The notes beneath the pieces were generated by a model. The model had not been told where the DNA came from, ran no database searches, and saw only the letters and a list, made by a program, of their open reading frames with translations. Below are positions 33,885 through 42,923 of a DNA stretch of 57,110 nt, one piece after another (position 1 is the stretch's first letter; the number at the start of each line of letters is the position of its first letter). The position numbers and the translations under genes are program-made. The DNA lies in the NCBI GenBank assembly GCA_016180425.1, contig JACPBF010000023.1:1-57110 (forward strand), in the 5' to 3' direction. This DNA is from Elusimicrobiota bacterium (GTDB lineage: Bacteria; Elusimicrobiota; Elusimicrobia; 2-02-FULL-39-32).

Positions 33885-34268
33885 TCATTTTTCAATATTT
33901 GCGCTGATAAAAAATTTAATGAGCGACTCAAAACATTCTTTGCCCAATTCTTTGATTCTAATGGCATGTAATTTTAAGGCATCTTTTGTGATTCTTCCAA
34001 TATATTGTTGCTCATCATTTGTATTGATTTTATAGTTAGCTGTTTCTGTTACACAATCTAAAACTAATCCTTGTTTTTCAAGAAGTTTGGAAAATTCATC
34101 CATTTTTGAAGAATTCAAATCAAAGTGCTGGCTTGGGAAAAACGCAATTAAAGGGATTTCCATGGCCCCTTTATAAAATTGAACTCTTAAATCTTTTAGC
34201 TGAAAATTTTTTGAGGTTTTTGTCTCATCATAATTTTGAAGTTCTTGCCAAAGTTCTTCTATAGTCAT
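33885..34268 (-). CDS. Small conserved-context protein in the cobalamin operon, unknown
   Basis: 127 residues from the ATG at 34268, chosen because GGAG stands six bases before it; an ATG two codons earlier abuts the site. No signal peptide, membrane segment or known motif. It is a mixed alpha/beta-looking soluble protein with IPLIAFFPSQHFDLN and CVTETANYKIN. It lies between cbiG and cbiHL in the same direction, with 45 and 68 bases around it, so a role in corrin synthesis, cobalt handling or a fused accessory step is plausible. Not recognised. Confidence 0.6.
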   Translation of the reverse strand: MTIEELWQELQNYDETKTSKNFQLKDLRVQFYKGAMEIPLIAFFPSQHFDLNSSKMDEFSKLLEKQGLVLDCVTETANYKINTNDEQQYIGRITKDALKLHAIRIKELGKECFESLIKFFISANIEK

Positions 34269-34313
34269 AAGCATCTCCTAGAGGATTCAAAGTCTTGATT
34301 AGGGTCTCTATCT

Positions 34314-35408
34314 TTATTTATCTAAAATACGGGCAACAGCAAGAGTGGACATTTTACCTTTGGTTTTTTCTACCACGAGGGTGTCTGTTTTGGCTGTAAG
34401 CATGGCAGCGGGTTCAGAAACCCCTGGAATTTTCAAATATTTCATGACCATTTCCGAAGGATTGGGAAGAATATTTTTTAACTCTGCGAGCTCTTCTCTT
34501 GTGTAACAGACTAATTCCCAGTTATGTCTTTCACAGAAGGCAAGAAGCCCGGCCTCTCTATTTTTTAAATCCACAGTTGAGATATTTTTAATTGATTTTA
34601 CGCTCAAACCATGAAATTCAAAAGTTTTGTTCAGGAGCTCATCTAGTTCTTCCTGAAGAGTCCCCCGGTCGCATCCCATCCCAACCGTAAGGCTTTTAGG
34701 CCTGTAAATCACAGATTTATTAAGTAAATCCTGATATTTTTCAGGGATGATTTTATCCGTGATTAGCAAGGCAGCCTTACAATCAGAGGCTGTTAATTCA
34801 TCTAAGGAAGAATAAAATTTGAAATTTTTTGGGATGGGATTCTCTCTTTTCCACCAGTTTTTTTCTCCAGAATCTTGATAAATTCCCACAGCTTCTTCAT
34901 TCACCACACAAGCGCTTACCTTAGTAATGTTCTCATTTAGTTCTGTGGTCCAACCAAATTCCCTGCCTAAAATATCCACAGGAATGGTTTTTCCTACATC
35001 TGATGCAGTGGTAATAACTGGGGATGCTCCTAAGATTTTTGCAATCTCTTCTGTTAGTTCATTGGCTCCGCCAACGTGCCCAGAAAGCACGCTAATCGCA
35101 AAGTTCGCTTTGTCATCTATTACAATGATTGCTGGATCTGTATGTTTATCCTTCAGATAAGTTGCTATGGTTCTAACTACTGCGCCTAAAGAGACAATGT
35201 AGATCAGAGCATCAAAACCATTGAATATTTTACCTGTAAGCTCTTTGATTGGGGTTTCAAAAAATTGAACTTTTCCCGGAATGCCATCTTTTTTAAATTT
35301 AGCTGAGATAAACAGTTCACTATTTTTTAAGTTTAAATGAAGTTTCTCTGCAAGCAGAGCTCCATGTTTTGTAATCGCTATAACCGCAATTTTATCTTTT
35401 TCAATCAT
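34314..35408 (-). CDS. cbiG: Cobalt-precorrin-5A hydrolase CbiG
   Basis: 364 residues. N-terminal domain with AVIAITKHGALLAEKL; central part with IVSLGAVVRTIATYLKDKHTDPAIIVID and LSGHVGGANELTEEIA; C-terminal CobE-like domain with VGMGCDRGT and KTDTLVVEKTKGKMSTLAVAR. It opens the delta-lactone of cobalt-precorrin-5A with loss of acetaldehyde, a step specific to the anaerobic (early-cobalt) route. Between cbiET and the small unknown gene. Confidence 0.95.
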   Translation of the reverse strand: MIEKDKIAVIAITKHGALLAEKLHLNLKNSELFISAKFKKDGIPGKVQFFETPIKELTGKIFNGFDALIYIVSLGAVVRTIATYLKDKHTDPAIIVIDDKANFAISVLSGHVGGANELTEEIAKILGASPVITTASDVGKTIPVDILGREFGWTTELNENITKVSACVVNEEAVGIYQDSGEKNWWKRENPIPKNFKFYSSLDELTASDCKAALLITDKIIPEKYQDLLNKSVIYRPKSLTVGMGCDRGTLQEELDELLNKTFEFHGLSVKSIKNISTVDLKNREAGLLAFCERHNWELVCYTREELAELKNILPNPSEMVMKYLKIPGVSEPAAMLTAKTDTLVVEKTKGKMSTLAVARILDK

Positions 35409-35430
35409 ATAAATTTGTAAGTAATCCCCC

Positions 35431-36699
35431 TTATTTTTTAGCTGTGATAATAAAAATTGGGTTTAAAGCTGCAAAGCGAGTGATATCCAAAATGGGCTGA
35501 CTTCGCGAGATTTGGAGCAATGTCACTTCTGATTTAAATCCTAGTTTTTTTAATGATTCCCAGGTTTCAGCAAGATTTTCTATTGTAATCACGTTCACCA
35601 CTATGCGTCCATCTTTGTTTAATCGTTCTGAACAGATTCTTAAAATTTCTTGCATATTTCCGGCAGATCCGCCAATAAAACAAGAGTCTGGATTATCCGG
35701 GATTGTTAAAAGGGCATCTGGAGCTAACCCGTGAATTCCCATAACATTGGCTGTTTTAAATTTTTCAATGTTCTTTTGAATTAGATTAAAATCTTCCTTA
35801 TTTTTTTCAACTGCATAAACTTTACCGCTAGGCGCAAGCAGCGCTGATTCAATGGAAACAGAACCAGAGCCAGCCCCAATATCCCATACAATAGAATCTG
35901 GCTGAAGTTTCATTTTTGCCAAAGAGATAACTCGAATTTCAGATTTTGTGATTAAACCTTTTTCCGGAGTTCTTTGGAAGAATTGCAGATCAGGAATGCC
36001 AAAGCTCCATTTTCTGTTACTTTCAGATTTTTCATCTTTAGGCGCATATTGCTTTTCTCTTTTAATAAGAATCATGACATTTAAACTACAAAATTTTTCC
36101 CGCGCAATATCCTCTAAATTGCCAGAAATAATTTTTTCATCCTCTGCCCCTAAATTTTCGCACACATAAGCTTGATAGCCATTTAGTTCTTTTTCAATCA
36201 GAGTTTTAGCAATATGGTCTGGACTGTTCTTATCATCAGTGAAAAGCCCTATTTTTTTAGGCTCGCTTATTTTAATAAGATTGAGCAAATCCTCCATGGG
36301 TTTTGCATGCAGGCTGACTAAATGCGCATCTTCCCAGCTCTCTTTTATTTTAGCAAAAGCTAATTGCATGGAGCTGGCAAAGGGTAAAATCTCTACCTTG
36401 TCACGTTCTACTTTTGAAAGGATATATTTGCCAATGCCATAAAAAAGAGGGTCCCCAGAAGCCAATACCACCATTCTTTTCTTGCCAAGCTCAAGGTTTA
36501 TTTGGGCTGCAACTTCTTTTAAGTTAGATTTTACAATAACCTTCTCTGCTGGATGAGCTTGAAAAAATTTTAAATGCCTTTCCCCTCCAAATAATATTTC
36601 AGCATCTTGAATAATGGATAGAGTTTCTTTTCCAAGATTATTTGCGCCATTGTCTCCAATGCCAATAACATAAACCTTATCAGTTTGTCCTTTATTCAT
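35431..36699 (-). CDS. cbiET: Fused CbiE-CbiT precorrin-6Y/7 methyltransferase-decarboxylase
   Basis: 422 residues. Residues about 8-210 are a CbiE methylase domain (VIGIGDNGANNLG, FGGERHL, LASGDPLFYGIG). Residues about 225-422 are a CbiT Rossmann methyltransferase (VWDIGAGSGSVSIE, FIGGSAGNMQEIL). Together they methylate C-5 and C-15 and decarboxylate C-12. The fusion is common (CobL type). Upstream of cbiG by 22 bases. Confidence 0.95.
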   Translation of the reverse strand: MNKGQTDKVYVIGIGDNGANNLGKETLSIIQDAEILFGGERHLKFFQAHPAEKVIVKSNLKEVAAQINLELGKKRMVVLASGDPLFYGIGKYILSKVERDKVEILPFASSMQLAFAKIKESWEDAHLVSLHAKPMEDLLNLIKISEPKKIGLFTDDKNSPDHIAKTLIEKELNGYQAYVCENLGAEDEKIISGNLEDIAREKFCSLNVMILIKREKQYAPKDEKSESNRKWSFGIPDLQFFQRTPEKGLITKSEIRVISLAKMKLQPDSIVWDIGAGSGSVSIESALLAPSGKVYAVEKNKEDFNLIQKNIEKFKTANVMGIHGLAPDALLTIPDNPDSCFIGGSAGNMQEILRICSERLNKDGRIVVNVITIENLAETWESLKKLGFKSEVTLLQISRSQPILDITRFAALNPIFIITAKK

Positions 36700-36772
36700 A
36701 ATTTTTTACCTTTGCATATTATATCTTAGGCTGAATAAAGCTTAATTAAGGAAGAGATTACAGCTGTCTCTT

Positions 36773-37876
36773 TTATTTATTTGCAATTTTATATCTTCCT
36801 AAAATTTGACCGTCAAAATCAGTTAAGATACATTCTAAGATAATTTTTTCTCCAGCATTTTTATGGCAAACCTCACACACCTTACGCGCCACTCCATTCC
36901 ATAATTCTGTAATGCCATGTTGGGTTAGAATTTCATGAACATGGCGCGCTGTATTGGCCTTTAAGATTTCTTCAATTACAGGTTCTCTAGCTCCAATTTC
37001 TTTTGCCATTTGAGCAAGAAATGTCATATCCACTTGGCTGCCAGCTACATGAGTTTGCATCTTACCAGTAGCAATTTTAGACATTTTTCCCGGCATGCCG
37101 CAAAGAATTACTTTTTTTATACCTTTAACAGCAGCTTGCTTGGTAGAAAATCCTACAAAGTCTCCCATCTGCACATAACATTCATTAGGAAACCCTAAAA
37201 TTTTCATAGCATAAGTTTCGCTTCTTCCCCCTGTAGTTAAAACTACAGTGTCATGTCCTGCTGCAATAACAATATCAATTCCTTGCGCAATAGATGCTTT
37301 ATAAGCTGCTGTGGAAAAAGGAACTACAATGCCAGTGGTTCCTAGAATTGAAATCCCTTTTAAAATTCCTAAACGTTCATTTTGAGTTTCTTTTGCCATC
37401 TCTTCACCACGTGGAACAGAAATCAAAACTTTTAAACCCTGCTCATTTAAAAATGGGTCAGCTGCTTCCTTAACCATTTCAGTAATATTTTTTTTTGGAA
37501 CAGGGTTAATGGCTGGTCCCCCAACTTCTAAGCCAAGACCTTTTTTAGTAATAACTGCTACTCCCGGCCCCCGATCTAAAACTATCGCTCCTTTTTGGTT
37601 AATCCAAAGAACAGTTGCTGTTAGTTCAGCGCCATTGGTGCAGTCTGGATCATCTCCAGCGTCTTTAATAACAGAACAGGTCGCTTCATTTTTGTTGAAT
37701 TCACAGCGTTTAAGATTAAATTTTACCTGCTTACCCATTGGGATTGTAATTTCAATATCTTTTATATTTTTTTGATGAATTAAACAAAACGCGGCTGCTT
37801 TTGCCGCAGCAGCAGAACAAGCGCCAGTGGTCCAGCCAGTTCTTAAAATTTTTTTCTCTTCACTCTTTGGTTCCAT
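36773..37876 (-). CDS. cbiD: Cobalt-precorrin-5B C1-methyltransferase CbiD
   Basis: 367 residues from the ATG at 37876. The longer frame to 37942 would lie inside bluB and adds a segment unlike the family. RTGWTTGACSAAAAKAA is the family N-terminus; GPGVAVITKKGLG, ATTGG-like LTTGGRSETYA and CGMPGKMSKIA follow. CbiD is diagnostic of the anaerobic pathway. The start overlaps the bluB stop by 17 bases. Confidence 0.93.
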   Translation of the reverse strand: MEPKSEEKKILRTGWTTGACSAAAAKAAAFCLIHQKNIKDIEITIPMGKQVKFNLKRCEFNKNEATCSVIKDAGDDPDCTNGAELTATVLWINQKGAIVLDRGPGVAVITKKGLGLEVGGPAINPVPKKNITEMVKEAADPFLNEQGLKVLISVPRGEEMAKETQNERLGILKGISILGTTGIVVPFSTAAYKASIAQGIDIVIAAGHDTVVLTTGGRSETYAMKILGFPNECYVQMGDFVGFSTKQAAVKGIKKVILCGMPGKMSKIATGKMQTHVAGSQVDMTFLAQMAKEIGAREPVIEEILKANTARHVHEILTQHGITELWNGVARKVCEVCHKNAGEKIILECILTDFDGQILGRYKIANK

Positions 37877-38498
37877 TCCAGCTTTTTCCCCACTGATTTG
37901 AAAAAATAAGACTATCCAGATTTTCTCTTTTTTCCCAGCCAATTTCTTCCAGCAAAGGTTTGTCCCTAAACTCTAATGGATAGCCTACACAAAGATAAGC
38001 TACTGGCAGAATATGCTCTGGAATTTCAAGTAAAGTTTTTAAGTTGTTATTATCTAAAATGCTGACCCAGCCAACCCCCACGCCTTCAGATCGAGCAGCA
38101 AGCCATAAGTTTTGAATGGCGCAGCAAGTGCTGTAAATATCCACATCCAGAATTGAATTTCTGCCAATGACATGCGGCCCTTTGCGGGTTCTATCACAGG
38201 TAACACAAATATTAAAAGCTGAATCTAAAATCCCCTCCAGTTTAAGGGATTGATAAAGCTTTTTTCGTTCTCCTGAATAGTTGAGAGCAGCAAGATCATT
38301 TTGATGTTCAAAAATTTCTTTTATTTTTTTACGCAGGTCTAAATCTTCAATCAGGATAAAGTTCCATGGCTGCATAAAGCCCACAGAGCCTGCGTGATGC
38401 GCTGCTTTTAATATTCTTTTTATGACATCCTGTGGGATAGGATCAGATTTAAACTGTCTTATATCCCGGCGTTTAAATATAGCTTCGTAGAGTTCCAT
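37860..38498 (-). CDS. bluB: 5,6-dimethylbenzimidazole synthase BluB
   Basis: 212 residues from ATG 38498, eight bases after the cbiC stop. FKRRDIRQF near the N-terminus, GFMQPWNFILI, VTCDRTRKGPHVIG, AARSEGVGVGWVSI and VAYLCVGYPLEF are the BluB-specific patterns within the nitroreductase fold. Family knowledge: BluB breaks down reduced FMN with molecular oxygen to make the lower ligand DMB. That oxygen need contrasts with the early-cobalt corrin genes around it. A generic nitroreductase is less likely given the motifs and location. Confidence 0.88.
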   Translation of the reverse strand: MELYEAIFKRRDIRQFKSDPIPQDVIKRILKAAHHAGSVGFMQPWNFILIEDLDLRKKIKEIFEHQNDLAALNYSGERKKLYQSLKLEGILDSAFNICVTCDRTRKGPHVIGRNSILDVDIYSTCCAIQNLWLAARSEGVGVGWVSILDNNNLKTLLEIPEHILPVAYLCVGYPLEFRDKPLLEEIGWEKRENLDSLIFSNQWGKSWNGTKE

Positions 38499-38505
38499 AA
38501 TTTTT

Positions 38506-39162
38506 TTAAGCTGTTTGATAATTTTGCGCTGAAAGAAATAGGAGAGCATGGATTATAGCAACTGCTATGGCGCTTCCCCCTTTTCTTCCTTTAGAAACAA
38601 TATAGGGAGAATCTAAATTAAGTATTGCCTCCTTAGACTCTTTTGCAGATACAAACCCAACAGGCACTCCAATGATTAACCCTGGTTTTGCGTTTTCTTC
38701 CTTAATAAGCCTTGCGATTTCAAGCAGAGCTGTGGGCGCATTGCCAATAGCCACAATTGAACCATCTAGTATTTTTAGCTCATGAGCTTTTTTCATGGAC
38801 TCAATCGCTCTAGTAGAATTTTTCTCTTTTGCTTTTTTAATCACATCTTCATCAGAAATAAAGGAGCTGATTTTACATCCATACGCATTCAAACGATCTT
38901 CATTTAAGCCTGCCTGAATCATTTTAACATCCACAATAATAGAACAGCCATTCTTTAATGCGGTAATTCCAGATTTAATAGCATGAGGGTGAAACTCAAC
39001 TAAAGATTTATATTCAAAATCAGCAGTAGAGTGTATGACCCTGCGCACAACCTGCCACTCTTCAGGAGAAAATGAGTGTTGCCCAGCCTCCTGATCAATA
39101 ATGGCAAAACTGTTTTCTTCAATGTTTCTGCCTAAACCAGTCATTTGTCTCATGTCATTCAT
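38506..39162 (-). CDS. cbiC: Cobalt-precorrin-8 methylmutase CbiC
   Basis: 218 residues. The catalytic His sits in RRVIHSTADFEY, followed by IVDVKMIQAGL, the IGNAPTALLEI segment and GVPVGFVSAKESKEA, all CbiC/CobH hallmarks. It moves a methyl group from C-11 to C-12 to form cobyrinic acid. Strand order is FNR-like reductase, cbiC, bluB, cbiD. Confidence 0.96.
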   Translation of the reverse strand: MNDMRQMTGLGRNIEENSFAIIDQEAGQHSFSPEEWQVVRRVIHSTADFEYKSLVEFHPHAIKSGITALKNGCSIIVDVKMIQAGLNEDRLNAYGCKISSFISDEDVIKKAKEKNSTRAIESMKKAHELKILDGSIVAIGNAPTALLEIARLIKEENAKPGLIIGVPVGFVSAKESKEAILNLDSPYIVSKGRKGGSAIAVAIIHALLFLSAQNYQTA

Positions 39163-39192
39163 GTTTTATCACCTTTTTGGTTCGTGTGAATG

Positions 39193-39945
39193 TTAAACCA
39201 ATATTTGGGTTGTAATTTTTTTAAATGGGTTATTAAAGAAACATTCAATTTTAATTTGTGAATCATTAAACCCTTGGGTTAAAAGTTCGTCCTTAAACGG
39301 GTAAAGTAGATTCCCATCTCCGGAAAGAAATATGAGCTCACCCATACGATCCTCAAGAAAAAGTTTAAATAGTTTTGTGGATTGGGTTAGTCTTTCCGCA
39401 TGATTGACCCCAGGGATGATCCTAATAAAAAAACCTGCGCAATCTGCGCCCAGTTTCTCTTCTAAAAAGGATGGAGGTAAAAAATAGTTTAAAGATTCAA
39501 CCAGCCAGAGCAAATAAAATTTTTTCACGCAGTTTTTAAAGTTTTGACTTTGGATAAGCCCTAAAGCAGCTGTAATGCCAGTATCTGTGGCAACCACCAT
39601 TGCTTTTTGAATTTTTGTGGATGGATCACAGAAAAATTGTCCCCAAGGGCCGCTAAAAGGAATGGTTGCTCCGGGAGCAGAGTCATGAAAATAATTTGAG
39701 GCTGGTCCGTCCAATATTTTTTTAACCGCTATCTGGAATTTGTCTTGATCATTGTCGCTGGAAAGTATGGAATAAGCGCGTTTGGCCAGCTTGCCTTGAG
39801 GCAGAGAAATATTAGTATTGACAATAACGTATTGGCCTCCTGTAAAATTTAATGTTTGCCCCCCCTCCAGTTTTAATTGAAGTAGTTTGGTTTCCTTATT
39901 TAAAGGCTTAGATTCTAGAAGTATCGCTTTTTTCTGTTGGGCCAA
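39193..39945 (-). CDS. FNR-like flavin reductase, candidate for the missing precorrin-6A reductase step
   Basis: 250 residues of the ferredoxin-NADP reductase fold: flavin-binding RAYS at 56-59, a beta-barrel N-half, and a nucleotide-binding half with VATDTGITAALGL at 118-130 in place of the usual GTGIAP. The C-terminal part (ESLNYFLPPSF, LFLSGDGNLLYPF-like) matches the fold. No iron-sulfur Cys cluster, so not a PyrK-type subunit. It lies between cbiX and cbiC. No CbiJ/CobK is present in the cluster, so it may reduce cobalt-precorrin-6A or serve as a cobalt(II) reductase for adenosylation. Both are inferences. Confidence 0.7.
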   Translation of the reverse strand: MAQQKKAILLESKPLNKETKLLQLKLEGGQTLNFTGGQYVIVNTNISLPQGKLAKRAYSILSSDNDQDKFQIAVKKILDGPASNYFHDSAPGATIPFSGPWGQFFCDPSTKIQKAMVVATDTGITAALGLIQSQNFKNCVKKFYLLWLVESLNYFLPPSFLEEKLGADCAGFFIRIIPGVNHAERLTQSTKLFKLFLEDRMGELIFLSGDGNLLYPFKDELLTQGFNDSQIKIECFFNNPFKKITTQILV

Positions 39946-39965
39946 TTTAGTTTACCAAGAGTTCT

Positions 39966-40778
39966 TTAATAATCTTTAAGAGCCCCTAAGAAATTATTTA
40001 AGTTATTAGAAGTCTCCGCTACCTTTTCCTTTAACACTTGAAACATGAGGGGATCTGAACCAAAGTAAGGCGCAATTTCTATTCTACATTCTTTAAATAT
40101 TTTTTTAGCTTCTTCTGCCTGGTGTTCAATTCTTTTAACCAAAATTCCAGTGAATAGATAAAAAGGAAAGATAAGTAAATTTTTGCATGAATTGCTCAAT
40201 AATGCAGGCAAGGCTTCTGAATATTTTGGTTGGGCAAGAGCTATAAAACAGTGGTTTAAGGTACGGCAGGGTATTTCAAAACTAATATGATTTACCGCTT
40301 CCTTAAATTGTTCAATCGCTTGGCTATCGCTGGCTCCTCTTCCCACAACTAAAATATCCACATCCCTAGAATGGTTTTTAGGAAATTTATTTAAACTCTG
40401 CGTAATTTTTTCTTTAGCGCATTGGATTAGATTTTTATGAGGCCAAAGAGAGTTTCCGTAAAGGATATTAATTTCAGGAAAACTTTTTTTAAACTCTTCC
40501 AAAATCTCAGGGATCTCAGTTTTTACATGGCCAGCGCTAAAAAGCAAGTAGGGAATTACCGTAATTTGGTTTATCCCATCTTTTGCAAGGATGCGCAGCG
40601 CTTGAGGAATGGTGGGCGAGCTTAGTTCTAAAAATGCGCTGGTAACGATCACTTCCTTTCCAAAAGTGTCTATATTTTTATTTTGAAACTCGCTGGCAAA
40701 ATCTATAAATTCTTTTACTGCAATAGGATCTCTTGAGCCATGTCCAATCAAAAGAATCGCTTTTTTCAATGTTTGCAT
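39966..40778 (-). CDS. cbiX: Sirohydrochlorin cobaltochelatase CbiX, long form
   Basis: 270 residues, two homologous halves. The first half has LLIGHGSRDP with the catalytic His and the second His in SAGHVKTEIPE. The second half has LVVGRGASDSQA and FPFYLFTGILVKRIEHQ. It inserts cobalt into sirohydrochlorin, starting the anaerobic branch. Located first among the corrin-ring genes of this unit, 54 bases after the S41 protease gene. Confidence 0.92.
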   Translation of the reverse strand: MQTLKKAILLIGHGSRDPIAVKEFIDFASEFQNKNIDTFGKEVIVTSAFLELSSPTIPQALRILAKDGINQITVIPYLLFSAGHVKTEIPEILEEFKKSFPEINILYGNSLWPHKNLIQCAKEKITQSLNKFPKNHSRDVDILVVGRGASDSQAIEQFKEAVNHISFEIPCRTLNHCFIALAQPKYSEALPALLSNSCKNLLIFPFYLFTGILVKRIEHQAEEAKKIFKECRIEIAPYFGSDPLMFQVLKEKVAETSNNLNNFLGALKDY

Positions 40779-40832
40779 TTTATCTCCAAAACAAATTTCT
40801 TATCATTTTAAAGCCAAGTCGGACTTTATTGT

Positions 40833-41681
40833 TCAAGGTTCTTTAGGATGAAGAAGCGAAATAGCTTTTTCCAATTGTTGTTCCTCTCCATGGATTGAAA
40901 AGTCTGGCTCAATCCTTTCTGGATCATCACTATTTTCAACTGTTTTCCAAGCGCCAACTGTCAGTGATAACCACATTGACTCTACAGGAATCATTTTTTG
41001 AATGGTTCTTTTACCTTGTGTGGGGAGACCAACAATCTTGGCTTGATTCTGTTCTCTGAGAGAAGAAGCAAGAAATTCAGCAGAAGATGCGGTATGGCTG
41101 TCCACAAGAATGATCATGGGTATTTTTATGGGGCTGTCATTTTCTGACTTTTTTATAATCTTTTTTTCCCTTTCCTGAATGATCGCCGTTGTTTCCCCAA
41201 AAGACACAAAACGCTCTGTTATTTTTAAGCAAGAATCAAAATCCCCTCCCTCATTTCCTCTTAAATCTAAGATCAGTTTAGAAATTCCATCCTTAGTCAA
41301 TTTTCCATAACTCTTTTCAAATTCCTTAACAGTGGATTTAGAGAAATAAGAGATCTGGATAGTTCCAATTTTTTCAGCAATAATTTTATAATCTTTAATA
41401 CTTTTTTTATTCTTAAAACCCCTGACAAAATCTGACTTCTTTGCATTGTTTTGAATTAAAGAAGAGTCTTTGTCCAAAACCTGTAATATTTCAGACAAAG
41501 AACTCTTCTCAAATTCTTTGATGTTAACTGGTTTAAAATAATATTTTTGAATAGCTTCGACCACTGCTTTTTTTAAAGCAGGGTTTTCACTAATGGCTAA
41601 TTTTTCATCTCCTAGGAGGTACTTTTGATTGACAAATAGAGTAAGAGCTAGAAGAGTTGTAACAAAAAGTTTTAGTGGCAA
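40833..41681 (-). CDS. S41-family C-terminal processing peptidase, secreted
   Basis: 282 residues if read from TTG at 41681; the same frame opens to a TTG at 41717 inside the previous gene, and no ATG is available. The chosen start gives MPLKLFVTTLLALTLFV, a good signal peptide. S41 motifs are LDLRGNEGGDF, the Ser nucleophile region SHTASSAEFLAS and the catalytic Lys in LPTQGKRTIQ. A PDZ domain is not evident, so it is shorter than CtpA. It overlaps the end of the beta-propeller gene. In a B12-controlled unit it might process the porin or propeller, which is speculation. Confidence 0.75.
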   Translation of the reverse strand: MPLKLFVTTLLALTLFVNQKYLLGDEKLAISENPALKKAVVEAIQKYYFKPVNIKEFEKSSLSEILQVLDKDSSLIQNNAKKSDFVRGFKNKKSIKDYKIIAEKIGTIQISYFSKSTVKEFEKSYGKLTKDGISKLILDLRGNEGGDFDSCLKITERFVSFGETTAIIQEREKKIIKKSENDSPIKIPMIILVDSHTASSAEFLASSLREQNQAKIVGLPTQGKRTIQKMIPVESMWLSLTVGAWKTVENSDDPERIEPDFSIHGEEQQLEKAISLLHPKEP

Positions 41682-42874
41682 TAAGAAGCCATGTCTCCCT
41701 GAATGGTTGTTCCCCAAGGAGTGGTCCCTACGTTTGCAATTTTTGTTACCTTATCAGTTTCAGCATCTATGGAATAGATGGAATTATCTACGGAAGATGC
41801 CACATAGATTGTTTTACCATCCACAGCTGTTGAAGCGGTTTCTAAACGGAGACCTTTACCAATTAAGATTGTTCCTTTCTCTTTCATTTTTTGAAGATCA
41901 TATACATGGAGAAGCGCTTCGCTTTCAGTGGTAGCTAAGGCATAGGCTTTTTTTCCACCCAACACAAAATTAATTCCTGTAATAGTTCCACCTGCCGGGA
42001 ATGTAGATTTCAATTTATGTTTTTGAGCGTCAATCACAGATACAGTCTCATCCCCATTGTTTGGCACAAGCATCCATTTTCCATCTGGGGAGTTATAAGT
42101 TCTCCATGGATCTTCTCCTACTGGAATGGTTTTTACAATGCTATCTTTTTCAGTATCTATCACTGCCACAAGATTTGAATCTCCATCCGCAGCATAGCCA
42201 TACCGTCCATTTGAAGTTAAAGTCACATTGGCAATTCCTTTAATTTCCGATAAGTAGCGCGAAGGGTTTTTTAGAGCGACTTGATAGACATCCCCGATGC
42301 TTAATTGTTTGGAAATTTCATGTTTTGCGGTGTCAATGACATCTATGCGATGGGCTCCAAAGTTTGCGATATAGGCTTTGGAGGCATCTTGATTGAATGT
42401 GACCCCATGCGGTTCATAAAAACCATTAATTCTTTTTATCTCTTTATTGAGAGCAAGGTCAAGAACTGAGATTGAGCCATCCTCGAAGTTGGCGACATAG
42501 GCAAAATATTCAGGATAATCTTTGTTTTTTTCAATGGCAAAATGCTCTGGTGATCTTCCCACAGGCAATTTAGCTTCTACAATTCCTTTTTCCACATCCA
42601 CAATCGCCACCTCATTTCTGCCTGTCATGGTTACAAGAAGTTTTTGGCCGGTTTTCCCGGTCCAGGCCATGGTCATGTGTGAAGCGCTTAAAAGATCCAA
42701 ATTAATTTTTTTAGAGATCTGCATGCTCTTTAAATCAATTACCGTCACATAATCTGAATCTTGGTTTGCCACAAACAAACGATTGCCTTCCTCTGGCTGA
42801 GATTGCATCTGGGCATTGGACATGCTGGTTAAACAAAGAACCAGCCCGCTGATGATTAGTTTTATTTTGTTCAT
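41672..42874 (-). CDS. YncE-like periplasmic beta-propeller protein
   Basis: 400 residues. Signal peptide 1-21 (LIISGLVLCLTSMSNA). The mature part consists of about seven 40-45-residue YVTN-type blades with repeated NxDSDYVTVIDLKS, YVANFEDGSISVLDL and YIANFGAHRIDVID patterns. Related domains bind metals, cofactors or partner proteins. AAAAGGAGGAAT before the ATG is a strong ribosome-binding site. It lies between the B12-controlled porin and the S41 protease, so it may assist corrinoid or cobalt acquisition. The substrate is not known. Confidence 0.8.
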   Translation of the reverse strand: MNKIKLIISGLVLCLTSMSNAQMQSQPEEGNRLFVANQDSDYVTVIDLKSMQISKKINLDLLSASHMTMAWTGKTGQKLLVTMTGRNEVAIVDVEKGIVEAKLPVGRSPEHFAIEKNKDYPEYFAYVANFEDGSISVLDLALNKEIKRINGFYEPHGVTFNQDASKAYIANFGAHRIDVIDTAKHEISKQLSIGDVYQVALKNPSRYLSEIKGIANVTLTSNGRYGYAADGDSNLVAVIDTEKDSIVKTIPVGEDPWRTYNSPDGKWMLVPNNGDETVSVIDAQKHKLKSTFPAGGTITGINFVLGGKKAYALATTESEALLHVYDLQKMKEKGTILIGKGLRLETASTAVDGKTIYVASSVDNSIYSIDAETDKVTKIANVGTTPWGTTIQGDMASYCH

Positions 42875-42923
42875 TAATTCCTCCTTTTATTTTTTATCAT
42901 GTTACTTTAGATTCACTGTCTAG

